NCBI GenBank assembly: GCA_013365365.1
Contig: JABVXU010000005.1
Location: 372,001-436,000 of the forward strand
Direction of reading: 5' to 3'
DNA: 64,000 nucleotides
Origin: Cruorifilaria tuberocauda
Taxonomy: Eukaryota; Nematoda; Chromadorea; Rhabditida; Onchocercidae
Made by a program: the position numbers and the translations under genes. A model generated the notes under the pieces. That model was not told the DNA's origin, ran no database searches, and was given only the letters and a program-made list of their open reading frames with translations. This document shows positions 24,656 through 36,465 of the stretch, piece by piece. Position 1 is the stretch's first letter. Every line of letters begins with the position of its first letter.

Positions 24656-27235
24656 TTAGTAGCCAGGAGAGGTACGAGGCGGTGGACAATGTTGACAGGA
24701 ACCGTGCCTTCCTTCTTCGCCAAATAATCCCCGCTTTCCGGCTAATCCAACTGCTCCTGGCTCACCCTGTAGTCCTGGATCACCTGGCAGCCCTTTTGGA
24801 CCAGTAGGTCCAGGCTTGCCGACTGCACCAGGTTTTCCTACATTACCCGGTAATCCGATTGGTCCTGGAGGACCTGGCGGTCCTTGCGGTCCAGAGTATT
24901 CATTGATAACACCAGGTGGACCGCTGATCCCAGGTGGTCCTGGATGTCCTGGAGGTCCTTGTGGTCCAGGAAATCCAGGTGGTCCTGGTGGTCCTGGTAG
25001 CAGACTTATTCCTCCATCTCTTCCACGCTCTCCTGCTGGTCCTGGTAATCCTTTTGGTCCTGGATCTCCAGGCGGTCCTGGCAAACCAGGAGGGCAATCA
25101 AAGCAAAAATCTTCTGCTTTCGGTATCGCATTTGGTTCAGCATCTATACCGGGTGATCCATTTGTTCCAGGTAATCCATCAGCACCTAAAAATAACATTT
25201 TTTAACTGATGAAATGAGAACGAAATATCACAATGATGCAAATAGCAAACCATTTGCACCATCAGGTCCCGGAGGACCTGGTGGTCCAGCACCTCCAACA
25301 CCACAGCTACAGCATGCCTTTTTAGATATATCTGCATTATCACCATCATATTTGCTGTTATAAAAAGTTCGAGATATTTTACCCAATTTCGTACTGCCAT
25401 TTCCGCCATTATTGTTTTTTCCTGCAGGTACAAAAGAATTAGAAATCAAAAAGTTTGCAGCTTTCAATTTTATGATCAAAATATAATTTGCATTTATTTT
25501 TAAATAATTTATTTCATCCCTCAATTTTTTAATTATTGATTGAATTTGCAATATAATTTATACATCCATTTGTTCATTCCTTTTTGTCTAAAAATTTAAA
25601 TTAAATTCCATATTTTAAACATTTTTTTTTGGGAACTTTTCTCAATTAAAAAAAATAAGGCATAAATAAAGAGTAGTGAAAGATTTTATTTTTCTTATCA
25701 GAGATTATCGAGAGAGTAAGCATAATCAATATTGTATTCAACAATACATCAAATTTTATTGCAAAAATTTGAATGAAAGAATTTCGGTTCTCCGTTAACT
25801 TTTTATTTTTCACTGCTATGCCTACTACTCTTACTACTAAAAGTAATTTCGGTAAAAGAAGAGAGATTAATTTTAAAATAAAAAGAATTTAGTTCTGAAA
25901 AAAGGCGGAATTAATTTGAATTTCTCCAGCTTACACTACACCCATCAATAAAATACTTTTTCCATTCATTTCTGATTCCGATCTCTTTTTGTTAGCTGAA
26001 AATAATTAGCTTTTCTTTAATTTATAAATTATTATATCTTTATTTTGATAAAATTCAAATTATTCTTCGAAATAAATTCTCGATATAGCTAATATGGAAG
26101 CTTCTATTTATCACAAAATTTCACAATAAAGCAATTGACACGAATTTAAGGAGTCCTCTTTTTCTGTCTCTCTCTCTCTCTCTCTCTCTCCCTCCAAATT
26201 TTTCTACTCTCGAATCTCTTTTGTAACTAACTTTGAAAATGTACGTGAAAATTTTAACCGATTAAAATCACTAACCATTTTGATTAATTTCACTTTCTGT
26301 CACGTCTACTTTTTTCAACTCGAAATTGCTATCCTCTCCTTCCATTCGCTCTCTCTCCCCATCTTCATCCTCCAATTCCTCCTCATCTTCAATACTATAT
26401 ATAGTGTCCTCATCGTCTGTCGAATACGTTGGAGCTTCAATGGTTTCATGCCTTTTACGTTTCATACGCCGATTTACGTGTCTTTTCAAGCGATCGCTAA
26501 TTTTAACATTCTCAGTATCGACTAATATTTGTACCTGTAGCATTAGAAAAGACTGTAATTTTCAAAACTTTTCAAAACAAGTTGAAGTTTGAGATTTACT
26601 CATCAAAATTTATTCATCGTACTCTTTCATCTCGTCACACTTGCACTTTTAAACTTGGTAAGTTTATAAATAGAAAAAATTTTACTTTTTTTTCAGTAGA
26701 CCCTTCTTTGAAAAGATACAATTTAGTTCAATGTTTACTTAAACTTTTTTGTTTGATGTTGAAGAATTTTTGAAATAAAAAATGGAAATTTATCGTGATT
26801 ACCCATAAAATTATTTCTCCTCTAAAACAATAAATAAAATATTAATATTATCAAACACAATCAACCAATCGTTATATGAAATTTGAAAAAGATTTCATTC
26901 AGTTTCATAGTAAAAGTTTTCCAACAAAAATTTCTAAGGTATTTCCTATTCACAGTTCACAAAGTTCACTTATAAAATTTATCTCCATAGATTATATATT
27001 ACTCAAGGAAAATTTATCTAACCTTATCAAATTGTTGCCGTAAGCCTTTCGTTAAATGTTTACAGTAATTAACTTCATCCTCAAGAGATAACTGTATATG
27101 TTGCATGTAACTGTACAGAAGTGGTATAGCAATGATAGCCGTCAACGTAGCCATCGTTGATATGGTGATACCGAAAACTGCAGCACGTTTCATCGCTTCC
27201 GCTTCTCTTTGCTGTAATCCTGAATCTTCCATCAT
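24656..27235 (-). CDS. Cuticle collagen with acidic N-terminal domain, 4 exons
   Basis: Structural collagen secreted by the hypodermis into the cuticle. Exons: 27235-27023, 26534-26276, 25421-25251, 25185-24656; 390 residues, all phases consistent. The N-terminus is the nematode cuticle collagen domain: [20 protein letters not shown], a membrane/signal-anchor segment about 16-41, then [17 protein letters not shown] basic RRMKRKR cluster at 93-99 fits the subtilisin-like processing site of cuticle collagens. It is followed by a strongly acidic stretch (about 105-140, with [20 protein letters not shown]) and a Gly/Asn-rich link. Cysteine knots flank the triple-helix blocks: CCSCG (194-197), FCFDC (about 243-246) and SCQHC near the C-terminus. 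Two main Gly-X-Y blocks lie between, interrupted after [10 protein letters not shown]. The ATG directly follows a TTTCAG, so spliced-leader addition is likely. The acidic insert is unusual for the family as I know it. Confidence 0.93.
26166..26190. repeat. (TC)n microsatellite
   Basis: About 12 TC units inside the second intron of the collagen gene (25422-26275). Confidence 0.85.
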
Positions 27236-30062
27236 CTGAAATTAATCATCTCTTATCAATTTATAAATAATACTTCATTTTTTTTACTGTTTTTCACATA
27301 AATTGCTCAAAACCAGTTCAACCGTTAACCTTTAACATTTTCGGTTTTCTTATCAGTAATGGAATTTTTACGGTATGTTTCAGAATATGAAATTTTTTAA
27401 ACTAAATCAATAGACTACAATTCGTTATCATTTTTTAAATTATCGAAGTTTCTTAAACTAGAAACATGCATTATTTATTGTGACAATATAATAAAGAAGT
27501 AAACAACAAAGAGACAAAATAAACTACAAATATTTTTTTCATTTCATGTTAATAAAAGGAATTTATATGAAATCTACGTAAGAGCATGCTGTATTTCAAG
27601 AAATAAATAAATCAGGCGCAAATCTAAGTTACATCATTTATATGTTGGCTAATTAAGTAACATCATATATCGATATATCGAAATGATAATGTCAAAATCT
27701 ATTTGTTCTGCCATTCTGCTCCCATAATCTAGCTAATCGACAGCAATGTATTTGAAGCATAACCTAGCATTAAAAATCAGTCATATTGAGTGGAAGATAT
27801 TGTAGGTGTCAAATAGTATTGATATTAGTACCAATAATAATTATCCATTTAAGGGATACCTCACTGACTTGGAGTAATTGAAAAATCGAAAATATTAGGG
27901 AAGTACTTCGGTGTAATTTATAGATTCAATTTGTCTTTCAGGAACAAATGGAAATATTTGAAATTTTCTTTTAAATATTATTTGAGTATAGTTGGCATAT
28001 TTGTTCTTTTGAAATATCTAATTTATAAATTTGGGTCGTTAAAATGTAAAAACTTTCCCAACTCCAGCTGGGAAATTTATAATGGAGCTTAAAGTATGAA
28101 TACGTAGACAACAATAATCGTGCCACTTCATTTGACAGCAAATTGTTGATTGTATTTAAATCAAATTGAAGTAAATAAAGAATCATTAACAGTATTCGAT
28201 ATCCAACTCTTCCTAAAAGTTCTATTTCTCCTATTTCTTTTTCTGACCAAATCGGGAAGGACGAAGATTCATTATAATTATAGTAAGAGAAAGGATAGTA
28301 ATATTTTCATATTCCCTGATCAAATTTAACAGTGATATCATTGGGTAAGTAGTGATCTCATAAATCAATTTATCAGTAAGATATTTGCAAAACAAAAAAA
28401 GAAGAGTGAAATTAATTCGATAAAATATTGATAATCCTTCTCTTCCCTACTATCAATTGTTCGTTAATCAAACAGATTTTTTCTTGAGGATTGATATCAT
28501 GTAAAAGTTTATTTCTTCCAAACAAGAGCTTCCATTATTTAAAATCTTAATTATAGTCAAGAGGTTGTAGAATGGAATAATTAGAATTGATACACTTTCA
28601 GTTAACCGATAAAAAAGAAAAGGATAATAGTTTTTGAGAACCGTACGGACATCTTTTAGAACGAATTTTTTCTCGAATAATTTCATGATTTAATTGATAA
28701 AGACTGGTACACCGAATGGATGATAATATTCAAATTTATGAGATAGTTCCATTCTAATATATTCGTAATTACAGAACGATATATCACAATGATAACTGTG
28801 GAACCTCTGAAATACAGGCTAATTTTTATCAATACAAATACGTTAAATTAGTATAAAAAAATATTTTCCAATATCTACATACGAAAATGTCGTTGTATAA
28901 CGAAACTTATCACTGTATAACGATAACGAGTAACCAATCCAACTTATCGCAGAATCTGAAAATGAACGAATAAAGCGTCAAAAAAAAAAATTGTGGCAGA
29001 TACTCTATTAAAATGTTTGAAAATTGGAGAATGATGATATATGAACTGTAATGAAGTGACCGTGATCTCTTTTACTTATATTATCATCTGATAACCTGAC
29101 TCTTTTAGATGGTCAATTAACTGAGAGATTGGAGTGAGATGAGATTGGAAAAAGTGTCAAAGAGAGATCATTAACTCTCAAATCTTTTAAAGGCCATAAT
29201 ACTTCCTGGTTAATTTTTTATTACCTACGCTAATTTTTTCTTTTCAAAATTCCCTCCCCTATTTCTCATTATTACCTGAAGGTATGATGAATAAAATGAA
29301 AAACTTATTTTAGGTTGAAACTTCAACAGTTAGAAATAGTTATGATACGAACAAGAAAAAGTGGCAATAATAATAATTGTGAGATAAATAATAAATGTAA
29401 AAATGATACGACGATGCAATATCTATTCAATTCAATTTTGATATAATTTTTTACGAACGATCATTTGTGTTACTTTTTATTATACTTCTTGACATTTCCT
29501 TTATCAGGAATTTCTTTCTTTTTTTTTCAATTCAAAAAAAGTCCAACAGTCCGTGATCAATGAAAAACTTCCTAGTTTTGAAGTCTAAAACACTTCTAAA
29601 CTTCCTAGAATAAAAGAAAGGCCTCAAATGTATTTAAATGAATAACTCTTATTTGCATTCGAATTATAAAATGGTACTATCGTGTTGATAAGTAGATACT
29701 TTATAAAGGTAATTCACTAAAGCAAATATGACAATCTGTGAAAAGGAAAAAAAAACTTGGACTGCTTGCAAATAAACCTACTTTACTTTAGTTAACAATA
29801 TTCTCACTTTATTAGGAATTCTACTTTAATTTAATGATTTTTCTAGTGAAAATCCAGAATACAAAATAAGAACTTTCTTATGAAAAATTATTACCGATGA
29901 ATTACTGATCAAATAAATTTTATTAATTTTCCTTCCATTTAGCAAATTAATTAATTTATCATTCCATCCAGAAATTATTATTTTATTCTTATCATTAATT
30001 GATTTTTTTGTGTCCTGCTTCTTTGAATTGAACTGTTGTTAACTTTATTTTGTTTCAGAAAG

Positions 30063-30166
30063 TTTTCTTTCGCATAGCCGAGTTTTACGTGAAGTGATTT
30101 TCTTTCGCATAGCCGAGTTTTACGTGAAGTGATTTTCTTTCGCATAGCCGAGTTTTACGTGAATTG
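30063..30166. repeat. 35-bp tandem repeat, about 3 copies
   Basis: Units start at 30063, 30098 and 30133 with ttttctttcgcatagccgag. The copies are identical apart from the end of the last one, which suggests recent expansion. Confidence 0.9.
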
Positions 30167-31627
30167 ACAAAGAGGTTTATTTCTTTATGACATTATAGTA
30201 CAATCAAAAGAAATTGTAATAAATTGGCTGATCACTTGTTGACGGATCATGAAGGATATTTCTTGTTTGTCGAAGTTTGGATGCTTGTTGTTGATACTGA
30301 TAAAATCGTTGAATTGAATTGAGATTGGACCTATTTATTTTCTTTCAACTGGTCAGATCTTTTTTTTTGTTTACAGAATCTTTTTGTTGTTGTTTTTGTC
30401 AATTAGTTCTTTGCCGAGAAAAGTTAATTGATCCTTTGAGGGCGAAAATGACCATACAAAGGTCATGAGGTCATCAGTACACGAAACTGATAGCTGCCAA
30501 CAGATTTCCTAGGCATGCATTGGATAAACTTAATAGTAAGAAGCATGAGATTATTATGTTAGTAGCATTATTTGAAATTTGAGCATGAACTGTTAGCATC
30601 AATAAACAGTAATCACTGATAATATTTCTGGTCAGTTAGCGATGCAGAGAAAAATGTATTTGAAGGGAAAATTAAGTTCAATATCCTATATGTCACAATT
30701 AACTTATTATGATAATGAATGCATTGTTTACTTCATTAATCAATTTTAAAAACTATCCGCGCTATTTTTTAAGTTTTAGAAAAAATTTATTTATTTACTT
30801 TTATGTTTTCCATGAAAAAGATGACAGCGATTGATGATAGTGAAAGTTATGATAGTAATGTTAACGGTAATGACTGATAATGTTTGGTTTGATGAAATTA
30901 GCAATAAAAATAATGGACATCATTTATCTTGTACTTTCACTATCTCAAAAAATAAAAAAACATCTTTTCTTTTAATCATTCCGATAGCTTTTTTTCAAAA
31001 ATTATTTTTAAGAGGTTTTTAAAAAGTAAACAAAATGAAGTGATTTAATTTCTGAGATTAATTAGTTTCATGATATCAAATTTCATGACATTTAAAAAAC
31101 TGACTTCTGTTGAAGTTTTAAAGCAAATGTCGAACATTTCTGTTTTCTCTTCTATCAAATTTCAGCATGGTGAATGAAGTTTCACTTTGTAATGAGTTGA
31201 ATAACTCTGAGAAACAATTTCATTTCCAGCCATAAAATCTGATCAGTTTTAGGAGTACTTTATGAATTATTTCTAAAACCACTCATAACAGTTACTACTT
31301 TCTTTAAATCCTTCCTTCACTTTATTAAAAAATTTTTTAATGAATTAATTTTGATGCAATAGTTGGATTTGGTAATATTTCAGCTGTTAGCGATTAATAA
31401 TATTTCAATGATTTAAGTTGCATACTTACTGCTATCTATTCAATCAGTTTTATCTTCACATTAAATTAATAGCAGCTTAACAAATAATTGATAAAATTAT
31501 ATTTTCATCTCAAAACTCCTTCATTCCGGAAAAGGAATGGAAGAAGTCAAGAATTTTTCGAGAGCTGTCATAATAAATCAAAACTGTATTAATGAAGGAG
31601 AAATTTCTGATTAGTGATTTGATAAAA

Positions 31628-31695
31628 AATTGATATCTTTATCAGTTCAGTTATCATCGGAAATTGATAACTTTATCAGTTCAGTTATCATCGGA
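31628..31695. repeat. 34-bp direct repeat, two copies
   Basis: Copies at 31628-31661 and 31662-31695 differ at one base. Each contains tttatcagttcagttatcat. Confidence 0.9.
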
Positions 31696-34600
31696 ATTCC
31701 ATGACTTCTTCCTTAAGAGAATTTGCAATTTTATCCACGTTTATACAATAAATTACCGATACTGCATTTACTGATAATATTTATGCTTGCATATCTATTC
31801 ATAAGTTCATTTTCCACCTTAATAAACAAGAAAATTTTTAAAGCAACTTCTCGATTAAAGTAATTTTAAAAAAAATGTTCGACTGCTCTCAAATTACCAG
31901 AATATATCACGGAATACTTCTATTTTATAAAACATAAAAGTTGAAATGATTTAAATCGAAAGCAACTTTTCTCTTCTCCTGCAAGATAGGAAAGGATTAT
32001 ACTGCAATAATTATTAGCAAAGGTGTAACTGATGAGTAATTTGATGGAAGATTCAATCGTCATGATTAGTAATTCATGAGCTAGAGTAAAAACGGAAAAT
32101 GTAGAGAAAGATTGGATAATTTGCGAGTTATTTGATCAATTGTAATATGAAATCGATTTTAAAATTCTTCTTTGGTACCAAAAAATAATTACTTCGAATC
32201 AGGAAGAGAATATCAATGAGTGAAATGAGTGGAGGATTTGTAAATGAAGTAATTTTGTCGCCTTCATTTAATGACGAAGAAAATTATTTCTTACTTTGTT
32301 GATAATTCATTTGACCGAGAATGGATAGTTCTTCATTCATTGGCATTTCTAATTTAAATTTTTGCTCTAAATTAGACCAGTTTTGAAATTTAAATTTCTG
32401 CTCTTAAAAATTCAACAGAAGTTATAAATAATGTCTTATCATTCATCATCAATGCAGCGCTCTGAAATTCAGAATTACTTTCAAATTAAGTAGTATTAAT
32501 TAATTGCCTACTGATTCCACATATTAGTTACTCTGATTAATTCCTTCTGGCAAGAAAAAATTGTTTGCTGAATGATTTTTTAGCAATTTTAGAATTTACT
32601 TTTCTATGATCTATCCGATATTTTTAGATTATTTAAATGTAATTTCGAAAAGAGAAATTTTATCAAATCTATAAACTGAAATTGTTAAGAAAATTATTTC
32701 AGAAGTTTTATTTAAAACGAGTTTTGGTCATTTTGAAATGAATCCATTAAAAAAAATTTTTTTTTTGTTATCAGTCAATTACGAGTTTGATTTGAATATT
32801 TGATAAAAAAAAAGTAAGTTATTACCAATGCTACCATTATCATTTTTAAAATAAAATAATCTAAATGAACTTAAATTTATTCTTCTTTTTAATGCTTTAA
32901 AAAACAAAGCTCAAATATTTTAACCTAAAAGACAAAGAATTGGTGAATTGAAAAAAAAATATTTCGTGAAAAATACGAATTAATTTCTAAAGATAAAAAT
33001 ATCGGAAATGAAAAATTACTTATCAAAATGAAAGAAATAAATTTTTTTATTTAAAAGTAACAATTTATATGAAATAATAAATTTTATATTTATTACTTCC
33101 AGTTTTCACTTGTCAAAAGATTGAAATGAAAAAGTGAAATTTCACCATTGCTCTAAATTTTTGATTAAAATATTGCCTCACTTTGCCATTTTAAAAATTT
33201 CTTTAATTCAAAAAAAACAACTAAACAATAATAAAATTTATGAATTTATATTGTTAATTTAATCCAACCAGTAAATAATCATTATAAATTGATATTTCGA
33301 CGATAAGATTTCAATCCTTCAATGGTTGAAAACGTTTGTCTAATTACTTCTTTTCGTTGAGGGACAGTATCACCTATGTGAAATAAGAAATAAATTCAAT
33401 TTTAATTTTCGACAACTTCGCTTGCGTTTCTCTCATTCCTAAAAGATTAGCAATGAGTGAAACAATGAGTAAAATTTAAATAAAAGAACTTAAACTTTGA
33501 AAAAGTTTTTGTCTTTAAAAAATTTTAATTATTATAAAATTTTATAGACTTATTCAATTTACTCATTTCTTCTTATTGCATTTCTGAAATTCTTTAAATC
33601 CCATTCTCGTCTCGATTAATTCTGTTTTTTATTCCTAGCAAAATGAATTCGTAACTACCAGACAACTGTTCGCTCACATTAGAAACTATCAATTTTTCCT
33701 CATACAAAAGCGATTAGAAAATTTTCCATCGCTGATCAAATTTGATCGATTTGGCTCTTATCCTCTTTCCCTTGGCTAATTAATATCAGAGATCTAGAAA
33801 AACTAATTTGAGAATTTGAATCTATTACCTACGATTAACGAACGTATCATCTAAATGACTGATTTCTTTCCGTCAAATATTATCTTGAAACACAATTTAC
33901 CGATATTAAGTATCGGTATTGAGTAACGATTTCTATACAGTGTTTCATTTTAATGAATTTGATTATTTACGAAATCAATATCGATATATATTGGTTATGT
34001 ATTGAGTAGATAATAGCAATATTATCTCGTTGTATTTTCCACGAGAATTGTGGGAATTGTTTAATCATAAAATTTCAATTATTGAAAAATATATGGATGG
34101 TTCAAAATTAAAAATTCAAAAAAGATAACATTGAAAATATTATTCTATGAATAACATTCGATCAGTACTAATTTGAAAATGAAAAACGTCGAATAATTAT
34201 AATGGAACATGCATTCAAAGTGAAATGGATAAGATTCCTCTCGAAATGAACCTGAAATTGAATTTTTTACATTTAAGAATTAAAATTTTAAAAAATTTCA
34301 AGTGAATTTTTGGTGTAATTAATCACAGAAAGAGTTGCTGTATAGATTACAGCTTTGCCGAATAATACAAAAAAATTTGCCATTTAGGATTTCTAATTTC
34401 TTAAGATAATTTAATCATTTAAAATAATTACTTGTGGAAAGAAATTGGGAAATTTAAAGTTGTAAATTCTCTTTTCCAGATTTAGTTAACATTAGTAGAA
34501 TTACTACAATACTGATAAAAGTCTTAGCAGTGTATTAAGTTGAAGTGAAAGAATAAGGAGAGATTTTATATAATTTCTCGAGATTTTTTCATTCTTATGA

Positions 34601-34850
34601 TCGGGTTTATATACTTTTCTGGAATTGTGACTTTTTGACCTTAGTGAATAAATGAAATGATGAGTTAACTAATTTTAAATGTCAAAATATTGTTTAGAAA
34701 GAAATCGTCATGAATGTTAGCTATAATAAATGAAGCTAAAGGATGAAATGAAAAGAAGACCTGCTCTCTGATCTAACTGATATCAGTAAGATAATAAACC
34801 AAAAAGCAAATTTCACTTAAGTATTTCACGAAAAACGATTCACAATATAT

Positions 34851-35437
34851 CCTTCTGAATATTCGTTTTTCTGAATATTTAGTCAAATGATAAGCTTATC
34901 AATAGCTTAGGAGCAAACAGTAATTCTCTTTCGGTAGCTAACTGAAATTTATCGAAGGATTGATAGCTTGCTATTGAGCAGAGAATATTTTGTTGAAATA
35001 AGTGGAAGAAATATATTTGTGTGTTATTTAAACTGATAATTACTCAAAGATAAGTTTGAATAGCTAACAATCAATTAGCAAGAAAAGTCTGGCAGAGTTT
35101 TCGTGCAGTTGTTAAGTACAGATAATGAAAAAAAGAATTAGTCATTGTTATATCATTTCGAAGCATTTTCGGTTAAAATATTCTTTACAACGATAATTTC
35201 AAAATGGAAATTCAATTAATGTATCTAAATTTTTCATTAAAAGAATTCCTCCCATAGTTATTACCTAAGGAATCTTTGAATACGTCAGTGATTTACTTGT
35301 GAGGAATGAGAAAATTCATGAAATAAGCATTTCAGAAGCTAAATGAAAAAAAAAACTGACATCACTCTCTTTTGTTTCGAATTTTAACACTGATAAGCTT
35401 ATCATTTGACTGAATAGAAAAAAGAATGTTCAGGAAT
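34851..35437. mobile_element. Possible MITE-like element with terminal inverted repeats
   Basis: About 50 bp at 34851-34901 recur in inverted orientation at about 35391-35437. The inner 20 bp (gtcaaatgataagcttatca) match exactly and the outer part matches with gaps. The 0.59-kb unit has no coding capacity. Target-site duplications could not be seen, and the core tgataagcttatca is itself a palindrome, so part of the match is trivial. Confidence 0.35.
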
Positions 35438-36465
35438 TTTGCTAACTTTGAAATTTTACTAAATAAAGGAAAACAATTTGATTATCGTATCAGCCGCTGA
35501 AAAAAAGCTCACTTATAAATTCACTCCCATTGTTTTTTTATCTTATTTGAAGCAATATTTTAATTAAAATTTAGATAAGTTATTTATTTCAAAAAAGAAG
35601 CTTTACAAAATGAATATTTATTAGTAATAGTAACTATTGTTTACAAATTAATCCATGAGATTGTTTCAGGCCTAAATTTACAGAGATAATGTGATATGAG
35701 CAAAGCTTTAAGTTGCAAATATAAGTAAAATATCTAATAAAAGGTGCAATGAATTTGAAATTAAAAGTTACTATCATATTATAAAGCATTTATTTTCTAA
35801 CAAATTGAATAGCAATAATACTGAAATCGAAATAACATTATGTGATATATAGACCGATTACCAAATTCAAATACGCTAAGTAAAGTTCTGTTAATAAGTT
35901 TTTTTTTTTTGAAAAAAGTTGAACAGCAGACTTTAGCAGACTTTATGATAAATGATAAATAACCTGATGCTGAGCTTTACAAGCAAATCTTTCGGTGAAG
36001 TCTCCAATCCTTTCTTTCCTCTTCTTCAGCTAAATGAAAATACAGCATTGTGGTGATGTTTCAGTTAGTACACATAGTTTAGTTAATTCGTTTTTGTTAA
36101 AGCTAATGAATTCTTTTTCTTTCTTATTACTCGCTCAATTTCCTTTCTTTTTTTCTTTACTTTTTTTTTAAGTTAATTTTGGCATTAATGAGAACACCTA
36201 TTATTTATATTTTGTAAATTAAAAATTCAAATTTGAAAAATTGCTTTACTCGAACGTTCCTCAAATTCCAGGTAATTTCTAACAATGAAACTGAAATAAA
36301 AATTATTTATTAAACTACAAATTACAGATGTTAAGTCAACTTAAGAATCATTTCAACTAGTTCATTGGAATAAACAAATTATTTCAATTATTCCATAAAT
36401 ACATCTCTGCCATTTTCCGAATTTTTTTTTCTTTCTCCTGCCGAACTTCATAATCGAAAAAAACG

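Larger units (their letters stand above)
27236..36465. other. 9.2-kb gene-free region
   Basis: Between the divergent collagen (minus) and degenerin (plus) genes. Open frames are short, AT-driven and lack splice context, and I recognise no protein family, tRNA or rRNA. Two short tandem repeats (30.06 and 31.63 kb) and an inverted-repeat element (34.85-35.44 kb) are the only clear structures. It may hold regulatory DNA for both genes. Confidence 0.5.

Noticed and set aside
24816..25209. Plus-strand Gly/Pro-rich open frames over the collagen
   Set aside because: They are antisense reflections of the Gly-X-Y repeats; the minus-strand reading has the cuticle collagen N-domain, Cys knots and phase-matched exons.
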